Below, piece after piece: positions 1-9,143 of a stretch of 64,000 bases of DNA (within the stretch, counting starts at the first letter, position 1; each line of letters starts with the position of its first letter). The notes beneath the pieces were generated by a model. The model did not search any database, had not been told where the DNA came from, and saw nothing but the letters and a program-made list of their open reading frames with translations. Source of the stretch: an uncultured Pelagibacteraceae bacterium (lineage in GTDB: Bacteria; Pseudomonadota; Alphaproteobacteria; Pelagibacterales; Pelagibacteraceae); NCBI GenBank assembly GCA_902561155.1, contig CACEOY010000001.1, forward strand, positions 62,001-126,000. The letters are read 5' to 3'. The translations under genes and the position numbers were made by a program.

Positions 1-418
1 CACCTGCGTTAATTACAGCACAATTTACTTTTTGTGAAAGTAAATTTGGTGCTCCCGAGTCCTGGTGTCTTATTACAATTAAATCTGGATGCATAGCATT
101 TAATGTCATAGCTGTATCAATAAGAGTTTCACCTTTTTTTAAAGCAGAGTTACTCATATTCATAGTCATAACATCAGCACCTAATCTTTTGCCAGCCAAG
201 TCAAACGAACTTTGTGTTCTAGTTGAAGGTTCAAAAAATAAATTAATTTGAGTTTTGCCTCTTAATGTGTCCAGTTTTTTAGTATTACTTCTATTTAATT
301 TTATGAAGGTCTTTGCTTCATTAAGAATTTTTTTAGCTTCTAAAATTGATAAGTTTTGAATACCTAATAGATGTTTGGGTGAGTTTTTAATAGCTGAAAT
401 CTTTTTTACTACTGCCAT
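1..418 (-). CDS. pyrB: Aspartate carbamoyltransferase catalytic chain (3' end outside window)
   Basis: This gene catalyses the first committed step of pyrimidine synthesis: carbamoyl phosphate plus aspartate gives N-carbamoyl-aspartate, in the cytosol. About 139 codons are visible from the ATG at 418..416; the rest lies beyond the window. The carbamoyl-phosphate signature FFEPSTRT is at residues 61-68, followed by a [14 protein letters not shown] segment that is typical of aspartate rather than ornithine carbamoyltransferases. Further on, HQDSGAP matches the family's HxxxGAP loop. It lies 35 bp downstream of ruvX on the same strand, so the two are probably co-transcribed. No start alternative is needed because the ATG gives the family's usual N-terminus. 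Confidence 0.93.
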   Translation of the reverse strand, partial: MAVVKKISAIKNSPKHLLGIQNLSILEAKKILNEAKTFIKLNRSNTKKLDTLRGKTQINLFFEPSTRTQSSFDLAGKRLGADVMTMNMSNSALKKGETLIDTAMTLNAMHPDLIVIRHQDSGAPNLLSQKVNCAVINAG

Positions 419-453
419 TAAAATCAACTCTATAGGCCTTTTGCACTATCTTA

Positions 454-918
454 TCAAGTATTATTTTTATTTAAATAATCCAAAGCACCTTGTAATATGA
501 ATTGAGCCGCATTTTCGTCTAATTTTTGGACCTTTTTACTTACATTTATATCTAAATTGCTCGACAAATTGAAAGCCCCTTCACTTGATAATCTCTCATC
601 CCACATTGTGATATTTTGTGTAACATCTTTTGATAAATTTAAAGCTAAGTCTTTTGCTGATTGGGATGAAGAACCAGATGAACCGTCCATATTTATGGGG
701 TTTCCAATCACTATACCTTTAATAGTATTTTCATCGACTATTTTCTTTATTTCAGCCAAAAAATTAGAATAATCTTTTTTAATTATAGTTGTGTATGGAG
801 TAGCAACTTTTTTATTTTCATCTGAAATAGCTATTCCTATACGCTTTTTTCCAGGATCAATGCCTATTAGCCTTGATTTTTTGTCTAGTTTTTTCTTAAA
901 TTCCTCAATATCCAACAT
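454..918 (-). CDS. ruvX: RuvX/YqgF-family Holliday-junction resolvase-like nuclease
   Basis: YqgF/RuvX is an RNase H-fold nuclease; in E. coli it is linked to processing of the 5' end of pre-16S rRNA and it was first proposed as a Holliday-junction resolvase. The 154-residue length is normal. Residues 18-30 hold the first strand with the catalytic Asp21 (IGIDPGKKRIGIA). GNPINMDGSSG in the middle and WDERLSS in the second half are family motifs that supply further acidic residues. It is divergent from gatC with only 54 bp between the starts, so both promoters must lie in 919-972. pyrB follows on the same strand. Confidence 0.93.
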   Translation of the reverse strand: MLDIEEFKKKLDKKSRLIGIDPGKKRIGIAISDENKKVATPYTTIIKKDYSNFLAEIKKIVDENTIKGIVIGNPINMDGSSGSSSQSAKDLALNLSKDVTQNITMWDERLSSEGAFNLSSNLDINVSKKVQKLDENAAQFILQGALDYLNKNNT

Positions 919-972
919 TTATTTATTATATTTTATGATATTAATTTCCTATATAAATAACTTAAATCACAG

Positions 973-1260
973 ATGTCCATAGATAAAGATAAAATTAAAC
1001 ATATTAGTAAGTTAGCTAGAATTTCTATAGACTCAAAAAAATCTGACTCTTTAGCTAAAGATTTAACATCTATATTCAAGTTTATAGAGCAATTAAATGA
1101 GTTAAATACTGATAAAGTAGAGCCATTATCCTCAATTTTAAACACACCGCTCAGATCAAGAGAAGACCAAATAAATGATGGAAAAATAAGAGATAAAATT
1201 CTTGAAAATTCGCCAAAAAAAAATGAGGAATTTTTTGTTGTTCCAAAGGTAATTGAATAA
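973..1260 (+). CDS. gatC: Aspartyl/glutamyl-tRNA amidotransferase subunit C
   Basis: GatC is the small, non-catalytic subunit that wraps around GatA and stabilises the GatCAB complex, which converts misacylated Asp-tRNA(Asn) and Glu-tRNA(Gln) to the amidated forms. The 95-residue protein has the usual N-terminal pattern ([10 protein letters not shown], then [22 protein letters not shown]) and the C-terminal FFVVPKVIE tail. Its stop overlaps the first base of gatA, and gatB follows, so the three subunits form one operon in the order C-A-B. An AT-rich TATAAA at 952-957 could be part of its promoter, but no convincing -35 was found. Confidence 0.95.
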   Translation: MSIDKDKIKHISKLARISIDSKKSDSLAKDLTSIFKFIEQLNELNTDKVEPLSSILNTPLRSREDQINDGKIRDKILENSPKKNEEFFVVPKVIE

Positions 1261-2717
1261 TGTCAGAAATTGTTAAAAAAAACTTATCGGAAATAATAGA
1301 TTTAATTAAAAAAAAAGAGATTAAATCTGAAGAGCTTGCCAATCTTTACATAGATAAGGTAAATAAAAGTAAAAAACTTAATTCTTATATAACTACTTGT
1401 TTTGAACATGCTATCCAAAAATCAAAAGAGTTTGATAAAAAACCAAATTTAAACTCTTTGCTCCCGGGAGTCCCATTAGCTGTAAAAGATCTTTTTTGTA
1501 CAAATGGATTTAAAACCACTGCTGGTAGTAAAATGCTTGAAAATTTTATACCTCAATATGAGTCCACTGTTACAGAAAATTTATGGAAAGAGGGAGCAAT
1601 CTTACTCGGTAAATTAAATTGTGACGAATATGCAATGGGATCATCTAATGAAACAAGTTATTTTGGAAGTGTTGTAAATCCAATAGCGAAGGACACTGTT
1701 CCTGGGGGATCATCTGGTGGCTCTGCATCTGCACTTGCAGCTGATTTAACTCCTGCAACAATAGGTACGGACACAGGTGGATCAATAAGACAGCCTGCTT
1801 CCTTTACTGGAACTGTCGGATTAAAACCAACTTATGGATTATGTTCACGTTGGGGAATTGTTGCCTTTGCATCATCACTTGACCAAGCTGGTCCTATGAC
1901 CAAATCTGTTAAAGATTGTTCGATCATGTTAGAGGCTATGGCTGGCTTTGATAAAAAAGACTCTACGTCTATTGAAAAGAAAAAAGAAAATTATTCAAAA
2001 AATTTGAAAACAGATATTAAAGGTCTCAAAATTGGTATACCCAAGGAATATAGAGTTGATAATATGCCAAAAGAAATTGATGAATTGTGGAACAAGGGAA
2101 AAAGTATTTTAAAAGATTTAGGTGCCGACATAATTGATATCTCACTCCCTCATACAAAGTATGCATTGCCAACATATTATATAGTTGCACCAGCTGAAGC
2201 TTCGTCAAATTTGGCTAGATATGATGGTGTAAAGTATGGTTATAGATCATCAAAAGGAAATGATTTAATTGAAATGTATGAGAATACAAGATCCGAAGGA
2301 TTTGGAGATGAGGTAAAGAGAAGAATCTTAATTGGTACTTACGTTTTGTCATCAGGATACTATGATGCTTATTATCTTAAAGCTCAAAAAGTTAGACAGC
2401 TTATTAAAAAAGATTTTGATGAAAATTTTGGTAAGGTAGATGCTATTTTGACACCTTCAACACCAAGTTCTGCATTTAAAATTGGTGAAAAGACTAATGA
2501 CCCTATTTCTATGTATCTCAATGATATATTCACTGTACCAGTAAATTTAGCTGGTTTACCTGCTATATCCGTACCCGCAGGCTTAGATAAAAAGGGCTAT
2601 CCACTAGGATTGCAGTTAATTGGGAAGACTTTAGATGAGCAAAATATATTGAATGTGGCCTATGCTTTTGAAAAAAATTGTAATTTTAAAAATGAAATAA
2701 AAAATTGGTGGTTATGA
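1260..2717 (+). CDS. gatA: Aspartyl/glutamyl-tRNA amidotransferase subunit A
   Basis: GatA is the amidase subunit of GatCAB; it releases ammonia from glutamine (or asparagine) for delivery to GatB. At 485 residues it is full length. The amidase-signature catalytic triad is readable: Lys76 in AVKDLF, cis-Ser151 in PGGSSGGS, and Ser175 in [10 protein letters not shown]. Its start shares a base with the gatC stop, and its stop overlaps the gatB ATG (ATGA), so translation of the three subunits is probably coupled. The complex being complete suggests that Asn- and/or Gln-tRNA are made indirectly in this organism. Confidence 0.97.
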   Translation: MSEIVKKNLSEIIDLIKKKEIKSEELANLYIDKVNKSKKLNSYITTCFEHAIQKSKEFDKKPNLNSLLPGVPLAVKDLFCTNGFKTTAGSKMLENFIPQYESTVTENLWKEGAILLGKLNCDEYAMGSSNETSYFGSVVNPIAKDTVPGGSSGGSASALAADLTPATIGTDTGGSIRQPASFTGTVGLKPTYGLCSRWGIVAFASSLDQAGPMTKSVKDCSIMLEAMAGFDKKDSTSIEKKKENYSKNLKTDIKGLKIGIPKEYRVDNMPKEIDELWNKGKSILKDLGADIIDISLPHTKYALPTYYIVAPAEASSNLARYDGVKYGYRSSKGNDLIEMYENTRSEGFGDEVKRRILIGTYVLSSGYYDAYYLKAQKVRQLIKKDFDENFGKVDAILTPSTPSSAFKIGEKTNDPISMYLNDIFTVPVNLAGLPAISVPAGLDKKGYPLGLQLIGKTLDEQNILNVAYAFEKNCNFKNEIKNWWL

Positions 2718-4183
2718 GCAAAGATAAATTTGATTATTTTATAAAAGGGGAGAAAAACAATTATGAGGTAATAATTGGCTTGGAAGTTCATGCTCAAGTA
2801 TCTTCAAACTCAAAACTTTTCTCTGGTTCTGCAACTAAATTTGGAGCTGAACCTAATAGCCAAGTAAGTCTTATAGACTCTGCTTTTCCTGGTATGCTTC
2901 CAGTTATAAATAAAGAGTGCATAAACCAAGCCATTAGGACTGGTTTAGGATTAAATGCTAAAATTAATAATAATTCTGTTTTTGATAGAAAAAATTATTT
3001 TTATGCGGACCTTCCTCAAGGTTATCAGATCTCACAGTATAAAAATCCTATAGTTGGCGAAGGAAAAGTTTTATTAGATATGCCATATGGTTCAAAAGAG
3101 ATTGGCATTGAGAGACTTCATCTAGAACAAGATGCAGGTAAAAGTATTCACGATATGGATCCATCAAGTACTTATGTCGATTTAAATCGTTCAGGAATTG
3201 CACTAATGGAAATTGTAAGCAAACCAGATCTTCGATCTCCAGAAGAAGTTAATGCTTATATAAAAAAACTTAGAACTATAATGAGATATCTAGGAACTTG
3301 TGACGGTAATATGCAAGAGGGTTCATTAAGGGCCGATGTTAATGTATCGGTAAGACAAGTAGGAGATAAAAATTTTGGAACAAGATGTGAAATAAAAAAT
3401 GTAAATTCAATAAAATTTATGCAAATGGCAATAGAATACGAGGCCAAAAGGCAGGTTGAATTATTAGATGAAGGGAAAAAGATTGAGCAGGAAACAAGAC
3501 TTTTTGATACAAAAAAAAATGAGACAAGATCCATGAGATCAAAAGAGGATGCTCATGATTACAGATATTTTCCAGATCCGGATCTTTTACCTCTTAAAAT
3601 TGAACAAAAATTAATAGATGATTTAAAAAAAACTTTACCGGAGTTACCTGATAATAAAAAAGAAAGATTCATGAGCGATTACGGACTTAATTCTTATGAA
3701 GCTAATGTGCTAGTTTCTGAAAAAGAAATTTCAAATTATTATGAAGAGGTTGCAAAATTATCTGATAAAAAACTTGCCGCAACATGGATGATGGGAGATT
3801 TATTTGCAATGTTAAATGATAAAGGACTCAATATATCTAAGTCACCTATCTCTGCTAAAAATTTTGCTGAATTGATTCAATCAATAAAGTCAGGGGAAAT
3901 TTCTGGCAGAATAGCAAAAGAAGTTTTTGAATTAATGGTAGAGAGCGGTGATAATCCAAAAAAAATTATCGAGTCAAAAGGCATGAAACAGCAAAGTGAT
4001 CCCAAAGAATTAGAAAAAATTATCAATGAAATATTAACTAAGAACAAAGATAAAGTTGACCAGTATAAGTCCGGTAAAGAAAAATTATTTGGCTTTTTTG
4101 TTGGTCAAGTTATGAAACAATCAGGTGGTAAAGCTAATCCACAGTTAACAAACGATATCTTAAAAAAACTTTTAAAAGGCTAA
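2714..4183 (+). CDS. gatB: Aspartyl/glutamyl-tRNA amidotransferase subunit B
   Basis: GatB binds the misacylated tRNA, activates its carboxylate with ATP and transfers ammonia from GatA. The catalytic cradle signature is present ([20 protein letters not shown] near the N-terminus, then [16 protein letters not shown] and [17 protein letters not shown]), followed by the helical and C-terminal YqeY-like tail domains, which end in the usual [16 protein letters not shown] region. The ATG at 2714 is preferred over the upstream in-frame TTG at 2705 because it forms the ATGA overlap with gatA seen throughout this window. The length, 489 residues, is normal for the family. Confidence 0.96.
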   Translation: MSKDKFDYFIKGEKNNYEVIIGLEVHAQVSSNSKLFSGSATKFGAEPNSQVSLIDSAFPGMLPVINKECINQAIRTGLGLNAKINNNSVFDRKNYFYADLPQGYQISQYKNPIVGEGKVLLDMPYGSKEIGIERLHLEQDAGKSIHDMDPSSTYVDLNRSGIALMEIVSKPDLRSPEEVNAYIKKLRTIMRYLGTCDGNMQEGSLRADVNVSVRQVGDKNFGTRCEIKNVNSIKFMQMAIEYEAKRQVELLDEGKKIEQETRLFDTKKNETRSMRSKEDAHDYRYFPDPDLLPLKIEQKLIDDLKKTLPELPDNKKERFMSDYGLNSYEANVLVSEKEISNYYEEVAKLSDKKLAATWMMGDLFAMLNDKGLNISKSPISAKNFAELIQSIKSGEISGRIAKEVFELMVESGDNPKKIIESKGMKQQSDPKELEKIINEILTKNKDKVDQYKSGKEKLFGFFVGQVMKQSGGKANPQLTNDILKKLLKG

Positions 4184-4185
4184 TT

Positions 4186-4839
4186 ATGCCTAAAAAATTA
4201 GATTTAACTGATAATCTTGAAAAATATATTATTGATCATTCAGAAACTTTGTCTGATGTTCAGAATGAAATAATTCAGCACAACAAAAGTCTAGGAGATC
4301 AGCAAAGATTACAAATATCTATATCACAAGCTCAATTTCTACAAACATTAATAAAAGTTTCAAATGTAAAAAAAATTTTAGAGATTGGTAGTTTTACTGG
4401 ATTTAGTGCTTTATCTATGGCTATGGCACTTCCTGCTGATGGAATTTTAATTAGCTTAGATAAAAATCCCGAATTTAGCAATAAGGCTAAATACTTTTAT
4501 GACAAAGCCAAAGAAAACAGGATTAAACAAATTATCAAACCAGCTATAGAGAGTTTGAAAGAATTAAAAGATACAAAAAAGTTATTTGATTTAATTTTTA
4601 TTGATGCTGATAAAGAAAATTACTTAAATTATTATGAGTCTTGTATGAATTTAATAGATAAAAAGGGTCTTATAGTTATTGATAATGTATTATGGCACGG
4701 TGAAGTTGCCGACAATGCAAATAACGATAAATTTACAAATATTATAAGGGATTTTAATATTCATGTTAAACAAGATAAAAGGATTACAAAGAATATAGTT
4801 CCTATTGGAGATGGGTTAACTATTTGTATTAAAAAATAA
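4186..4839 (+). CDS. Class I SAM-dependent O-methyltransferase (CCoAOMT-like)
   Basis: The 217-residue protein resembles the caffeoyl-CoA/catechol O-methyltransferase family (Methyltransf_3). The SAM-binding strand-loop reads ILEIGSFTGFSALSMAMALP, followed by the acidic residue at the end of strand 2 (LISLDKN). DLIFIDADKENYLNYYE holds the metal-binding Asp of the family, and DNVLWHGEVADN is the expected continuation. The natural substrate of such proteins in bacteria is usually unknown, so none is assigned. It starts 2 bp after gatB and its stop overlaps the start of trhO, so it is probably carried in the same transcript. Confidence 0.82.
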   Translation: MPKKLDLTDNLEKYIIDHSETLSDVQNEIIQHNKSLGDQQRLQISISQAQFLQTLIKVSNVKKILEIGSFTGFSALSMAMALPADGILISLDKNPEFSNKAKYFYDKAKENRIKQIIKPAIESLKELKDTKKLFDLIFIDADKENYLNYYESCMNLIDKKGLIVIDNVLWHGEVADNANNDKFTNIIRDFNIHVKQDKRITKNIVPIGDGLTICIKK

Positions 4840-5744
4840 TGTTCACTATTTCTGGATTTTACAAGTTTAAAAGGATTAATTTCTTAAAAAAACACAAAAC
4901 TTATCTTGAAAACGAAATATCAAATACCAGTATTAGAGGATCAATTATAATCTCTTCAGAAGGTATTAATGGATCTCTTGCAGGCAATAGCAAAGATATT
5001 TTTAAAATTTTAAAATTACTAAAAAAAAAATTTAAATTCACAGAATTTGATAGTAGCAATATTTCAACTAGTCGTTTTCAACCATTTCACAAAGCAAAAG
5101 TGAAAGTAAAAAAAGAAGTTGTACCACTTGGCTTTAAAATTAAGGGTAAAAGCAAAAGACGTAATAGGTATTTGTCTGGAAATTCTTGGAACAAGTTAAT
5201 TATAAAAAAAGAAACTCTTTTGATTGACGCAAGAAAACCCTTTGAATATAACGTTGGCACTTTTAAGAATGCAATGAATCCAAATATACAAAATTTTCGA
5301 GATTTTCCTAAATTTTTAAATAAAATCGAAAAGACCAAACCTGTTGCGATGTTCTGCACCGGAGGTATTAGATGTGAAAAGGCATCAATTTTTTTAAAAC
5401 AAAAGGGTTTCAAAAACGTTTTTCAGTTAAAAGGTGGAATAATTAATTATCTCAACAAAACTAAAAAAAAAGATAGTTTATGGAAAGGCGAATGTTTTGT
5501 TTTTGATAATAGAGTTTCTTTAAAACATAAATTAAAACAAGGAACTTTTTCAATTTGTGGAGGTTGTCGAAAACCTATATCAACAAAAGATAAGAAATCA
5601 AAAAAATATGAAGAGGGCGTTTCTTGTGAAAGATGTTATGACACACTATCAAGTTTGCAAAAGTCAAGATTTCGAATGAGGCAAAATCAAATTAATCTTG
5701 CCAAAAAAGCGGGAAAGAAGCATAAGTTTCAAAAGGAATATTAA
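4839..5744 (+). CDS. trhO: tRNA uridine-34 5-hydroxylase (rhodanese family)
   Basis: TrhO (formerly YceA) makes 5-hydroxyuridine at the wobble position of certain tRNAs using oxygen. The N-terminal ~100 residues form the acylphosphatase-like fold. Residues about 125-210 are a rhodanese domain with the active-site loop MFCTGGIRCEKAS, where Cys173 is the predicted catalytic cysteine and Cys179 the second conserved one. The C-terminal CGGCRKPIS...CERC pair of CxxC motifs looks like a small zinc site and is usual in this family. Its length, 301 residues, is typical. It shares one base with the O-methyltransferase gene and is 2 bp from the MATE gene. Confidence 0.9.
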   Translation: MFTISGFYKFKRINFLKKHKTYLENEISNTSIRGSIIISSEGINGSLAGNSKDIFKILKLLKKKFKFTEFDSSNISTSRFQPFHKAKVKVKKEVVPLGFKIKGKSKRRNRYLSGNSWNKLIIKKETLLIDARKPFEYNVGTFKNAMNPNIQNFRDFPKFLNKIEKTKPVAMFCTGGIRCEKASIFLKQKGFKNVFQLKGGIINYLNKTKKKDSLWKGECFVFDNRVSLKHKLKQGTFSICGGCRKPISTKDKKSKKYEEGVSCERCYDTLSSLQKSRFRMRQNQINLAKKAGKKHKFQKEY

Positions 5745-5746
5745 AT

Positions 5747-7108
5747 ATGGATTTAACAAAAGGTTCAATTTGGAAACTTTTAAGAAAAGTAACTATACCC
5801 GCTAGCACTGGATCTCTTTTTCAAACTTTTTATAATCTTGTTGATACTTATTTTGCAGGAAGAATTTCTCCAGAAGCACTAGCAGCAATAGCAAAATCTT
5901 GGCCAATTTATTTTATAGCAATAGCTGTAGCTGTTGGTATTGGAGCTGGTACAACAGCTTTAATAAGTAACTCTATTGGGGCTAAAGAGGATAGAAAAGC
6001 TTCTATGTATGTTGCTCAGTCTATAGTACTAGCGATTGTTGTCTCGATTTTTGTAACTTTGTTTGGTTTAAATTTTTCCGATGAACTTTTAAGAATTATG
6101 GGTTCTACTGAAGAAAGTATAATTTTAACGCGTGAATACTTAGATATAATATTTTTTGGTGCAATAATTGTATTAGCTCAGTTATCTTTAAATGGAACTC
6201 TGAATGCGCAAGGTGATACGAAAAGTTATAGAAACGTTTTAATATTCACTTTCTTCTTGAATATATTTCTTAATCCTTTATTTATTTTTGGTTATGGGTT
6301 TATACCAGCATTCGGAATTGCTGGTTTAGCAATAGCTACATTAGTTTCCCAGTGTGTAGGCTTAATATATCTAGCCAACAAAGTTTACTGCTGTAAATTA
6401 AAAAAATACTTGTATCTAGAATGCTTTAAACCAAAGTTTGATTATATCAGTACACTTTTTAAACAATCAGTTCCAATAATGTTTACCATGTTAATGATAA
6501 TGTTTGGAGTATTTAATATTTTCTATTTTGTTGGTCAATTTGGTGAGCTAGCAACAGCAGGTTATGGTACAGCAGTTAGAATAGAACAAGTTTTATTACT
6601 ACCTGTTATAGGTTTAAACACTGCCGTTTTATCAATTGCCGGTCAAAATTACGGAGCAAAAATGCATTTCAGAGTAAAAGAAGTTTATGGAAAAGCATTA
6701 ATGTTTGGTTCCGGGTTTATGGTGTTAGCTGGTATTTTTGTTTATTTAACATCTGAAATTATAATTTCTTTTTTTACAAATGACCTTGAGGTCATTCAAA
6801 GAGGGGCGCTTTACTTACAAGTCGCTGCTCTTATCGGGCCCGTTTATCCTGTATTTTTTATTACTTCTGCTTTATTCCAAGCGCTTAAAAGACCAATTTA
6901 TAGTTTATATATGACGATACTTAGACTTACGTTAATACCATTTATGTCTCTCTGGTATGTAATTAATATAAGAAATGGTGAATACCAAGATATTTTCTAC
7001 ACAATCTTGGTAACAAATTGGATGATGGGTTTAGTCGTTTTAACTTTTGTTCCATTTTTTTTGAAGAGAGTATTTAGAGTTTCTTTTAAAAAGTTATTTG
7101 TATTTTAG
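5747..7108 (+). CDS. MATE-family multidrug/cation efflux transporter
   Basis: A 453-residue integral membrane protein with about 12 hydrophobic segments in two halves. The N-terminus (GSIWKLLRKVTIPASTGSLFQTFYNL) and the NGTLNAQGDTKSYRN / GQNYGAK patterns are those of MATE exporters, which pump cationic drugs or metabolites out in exchange for Na+ or H+. The substrate cannot be told from the sequence. It begins 2 bp after trhO. Its last 15 bases overlap the 3' end of the convergent ABC permease gene. Confidence 0.88.
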   Translation: MDLTKGSIWKLLRKVTIPASTGSLFQTFYNLVDTYFAGRISPEALAAIAKSWPIYFIAIAVAVGIGAGTTALISNSIGAKEDRKASMYVAQSIVLAIVVSIFVTLFGLNFSDELLRIMGSTEESIILTREYLDIIFFGAIIVLAQLSLNGTLNAQGDTKSYRNVLIFTFFLNIFLNPLFIFGYGFIPAFGIAGLAIATLVSQCVGLIYLANKVYCCKLKKYLYLECFKPKFDYISTLFKQSVPIMFTMLMIMFGVFNIFYFVGQFGELATAGYGTAVRIEQVLLLPVIGLNTAVLSIAGQNYGAKMHFRVKEVYGKALMFGSGFMVLAGIFVYLTSEIIISFFTNDLEVIQRGALYLQVAALIGPVYPVFFITSALFQALKRPIYSLYMTILRLTLIPFMSLWYVINIRNGEYQDIFYTILVTNWMMGLVVLTFVPFFLKRVFRVSFKKLFVF

Positions 7109-7828
7109 TCTATTTTCTAATTTTCTCACAAAGTAGGAGACTACTAATATTAATACTAAGTATTCTAGGATTAAAAAAGTATATATTTCTAATGGTCTGT
7201 AGGTAGTTGTCACAAGTTCATTTGCCTTTCTTGTTAAATCTCCTATTCCTATAATCGATACTAGAGAGGACATTTTTAAAACATACACAAATTGATTTCC
7301 CATCGCAGGCAGCACAACTTTAATTGCTTGCGGCAGAATTACTAATCTCATTTTTTTCCAGAAATTCATTCCAAGTGACTCAGCTACTTCATGTTGTCCT
7401 TTTGAAATAGAATTTATACCAGCCCTAAAAATTTCTGCTTGAAATGCACTTTCGCTAATAGTTAATGCTATTATGCCTGATACAAATGGTGAGAAACTTA
7501 CTCCTATCATAATTGGAAGACCGTAATATATCCAAAGAATTAAAACTAATAAGGGAATTGCTCTTACGATTTCAACATAAGTTATATTGAAATAACTTAA
7601 AAATTTATTATTAGATAAAGATGGGAGGGCAACTATCAAACCTATAATCATAGCCAGAACTATAGATACTACTGAAATATAAATAGTTGTTGTAATACCG
7701 CTAATTAAAAATTTTAGATTGGTTAGACCTTCTATATTATCAGGGCTTAATATATACCAACCCCATTCATAGTTAGAACTGCATCCCTGAAGCAAAAATA
7801 GAATAGAGATAAATTTTAAAAATTTCAC
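7094..7828 (-). CDS. Polar amino acid ABC transporter permease (HisM/GlnP type)
   Basis: The 244-residue inner-membrane protein belongs to the HisMQ permease family. After a hydrophobic N-terminus it has about five membrane segments and the cytoplasmic coupling motif SESAFQAEIFRAGINSISKGQHEVAESLGM, here split by reading position (EAA loop near residues 125-150), followed by ILPQAIKVVLPAMGNQFV. The unusual Cys-containing start (LFLLQGCSSNYEWGWYILSP) resembles a lipoprotein signal, but similar WGWY starts occur in this permease family. It lies 41 bp downstream of the binding-protein gene on the same strand. No ATPase gene is present nearby. The fit to polar amino acids is by family only. Confidence 0.85.
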   Translation of the reverse strand: MKFLKFISILFLLQGCSSNYEWGWYILSPDNIEGLTNLKFLISGITTTIYISVVSIVLAMIIGLIVALPSLSNNKFLSYFNITYVEIVRAIPLLVLILWIYYGLPIMIGVSFSPFVSGIIALTISESAFQAEIFRAGINSISKGQHEVAESLGMNFWKKMRLVILPQAIKVVLPAMGNQFVYVLKMSSLVSIIGIGDLTRKANELVTTTYRPLEIYTFLILEYLVLILVVSYFVRKLENRLKYK

Positions 7829-7869
7829 TATTTAACTATATTTGTTAATGGAGGGTATTGAAACTTAAA

Positions 7870-8637
7870 TTATAAGCTTTTTAAATTGTACTTAGAGAGT
7901 AATTTCTTAAAATAACCTGAAGCTTGCTTCTTTTTAATCCAATTACTTACATAATCATTCCAAACTTTATCTCCTTTTGGAACCATCATCGCTAAAAATG
8001 CTGGATTTTTTCCACCGTCAGGAACTATGGCTAATTGAGGATATTTAATAACTAATTTATTCGCTTCAGTTGAACTTGTAATATTTCCATCAGCTCTACC
8101 CGCAAGAACCTCTTGAAAATCTCTTGCTGGGGCTTCAACAGATTGTAGTTTTGATTTCGGAAAAAATTCCTTTGCTTTTTCTTCTTGAGAAGTACCTAAT
8201 GTTGTTGCAATTTTCACATTACTATTATTTAGCGACTCCCAAGTAGGAAATTTTTTTAAATTCTTTTTTAAAACAAGCGGTACAGTTGCGTACTTATAAT
8301 ACGTAGTAGTAAAACCAGCTACCTCAGCTCTTTTTGGAGTTTTAGTTACGCTTGTTGAAATATCGTATCGATCAGCTGTAATCCCAGCCACTATTGTTTT
8401 CCACTCTGCAGGCACAAATTTAACTTTTACACCCATATCTTTTGCGAGCTCCCTCATAACATCTATGTCGAAACCTTTATACTTATTAGTAGCTGGATCT
8501 TTCATAGACATTGGATCCCAATCTCCAGTCGTTCCAACTCTTAACTCTCCATTTTTTTTAATTGTTTGAAGTTTAGACTCCGCATTTGCTGATACGGTCA
8601 TTAATAGCAAAGTAAAAAACACTATAATTTTTTTCAT
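7870..8637 (-). CDS. Periplasmic amino acid ABC transporter substrate-binding protein
   Basis: A 255-residue SBP_bac_3 protein. Residues 1-19 form a signal peptide ending in ANA, which suggests export to the periplasm. The mature part has the family's opening ([22 protein letters not shown]), the [21 protein letters not shown] hinge region, and [16 protein letters not shown] in lobe 2. These proteins bind polar amino acids; some relatives are cyclohexadienyl or arogenate dehydratases, so an enzyme role is an alternative, but the downstream permease argues for transport. It is the first gene of a two-gene minus-strand unit and is divergent from umuD, 107 bp away. Confidence 0.87.
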   Translation of the reverse strand: MKKIIVFFTLLLMTVSANAESKLQTIKKNGELRVGTTGDWDPMSMKDPATNKYKGFDIDVMRELAKDMGVKVKFVPAEWKTIVAGITADRYDISTSVTKTPKRAEVAGFTTTYYKYATVPLVLKKNLKKFPTWESLNNSNVKIATTLGTSQEEKAKEFFPKSKLQSVEAPARDFQEVLAGRADGNITSSTEANKLVIKYPQLAIVPDGGKNPAFLAMMVPKGDKVWNDYVSNWIKKKQASGYFKKLLSKYNLKSL

Positions 8638-8695
8638 ACTCCCTTTTAACTTTTCAATCGTTTATTTTCCAAATGCATATTGCCCCACATAATGG

Positions 8696-8724
8696 TTGAC
8701 TAAAGTAAAATTTTTTTCTATAAA
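8696..8724 (+). promoter_or_regulatory. Sigma70-type promoter of umuDC
   Basis: TTGACT at 8696-8701 and TATAAA at 8719-8724 are separated by exactly 17 bp, close to the sigma70 consensus. Transcription would begin near 8731, only about 14 nt before the umuD ATG. The LexA-like box immediately downstream covers the predicted start site. Confidence 0.75.
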
Positions 8725-8725
8725 A

Positions 8726-8740
8726 GAACAAAATAAGAAC
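8726..8740 (+). promoter_or_regulatory. LexA (SOS) box, alphaproteobacterial GAAC-N7-GAAC type
   Basis: The sequence reads GAAC, seven bases, GAAC (8726-8729 and 8737-8740). This is the direct-repeat LexA operator known from Caulobacter and Rhizobium-type alphaproteobacteria, not the E. coli CTG-N10-CAG palindrome. It sits directly behind the -10 box and ends 4 bases before the umuD ATG, where a bound repressor would block initiation. Position in front of the SOS mutagenesis operon supports function. No lexA gene is in this window. Confidence 0.75.
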
Positions 8741-8744
8741 ATTT

Positions 8745-9143
8745 ATGGAGCTGAAAATACCTTATTACATACACAAAGTAGGAGCGGGTTTTCCCTCTCC
8801 CGCAACAGACTACATAGAGGATGATGTAGATTTAAATCATCATCTTATAAAAAATTCACCAGCAACATTCATAATTAGAGTTCAAGGTAAGTCTATGAAT
8901 AGCGTAGGAATCTACGATGGTGATTTATTAATAGTAGATCGAAGTATTAACCCAAAAAACCTTTCAACAGTTATAGCCAATGTTAACGATGAATTAGTGG
9001 TGAAAACAATCCTGAAAGAAAAAGGGGAAACATTTTTAACATCTGGATCTAAAAAAAAATCAGAAAGAATTCATTTAGCAAACGATCAAGAAGTAATTAT
9101 TTGGGGAGTGGTAACTTATGTCATCCATCAAGTACACAACTAA
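8745..9143 (+). CDS. umuD: UmuD-like DNA polymerase V accessory protein (self-cleaving serine protease fold)
   Basis: UmuD is cleaved under RecA control to UmuD', which joins UmuC to form the translesion polymerase Pol V. The S24 peptidase catalytic pair is present as Ser50 (QGKSMNS) and Lys87 (ELVVKTI), 37 residues apart as in E. coli UmuD. The cleavage site appears as Ala14-Gly15 in VGAGFPSPATDY; E. coli has Cys-Gly here and LexA has Ala-Gly. The arm removed would be only 14 residues instead of about 24. The gene has a strong promoter and a LexA-like box just upstream and overlaps umuC by 26 bp. The ATG follows the leader directly with no clear Shine-Dalgarno sequence. Confidence 0.93.
   Translation: MELKIPYYIHKVGAGFPSPATDYIEDDVDLNHHLIKNSPATFIIRVQGKSMNSVGIYDGDLLIVDRSINPKNLSTVIANVNDELVVKTILKEKGETFLTSGSKKKSERIHLANDQEVIIWGVVTYVIHQVHN

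Noticed and set aside
5087-5413. 108-codon minus-strand ORF inside trhO
   Set aside because: It is a shadow of a strongly conserved gene on the other strand and has a biased composition without a recognisable family.
7750-7828. Permease N-terminus as a separate lipoprotein gene
   Set aside because: The Cys-containing start resembles a lipobox, but it continues in frame into the permease and similar starts occur in this family.
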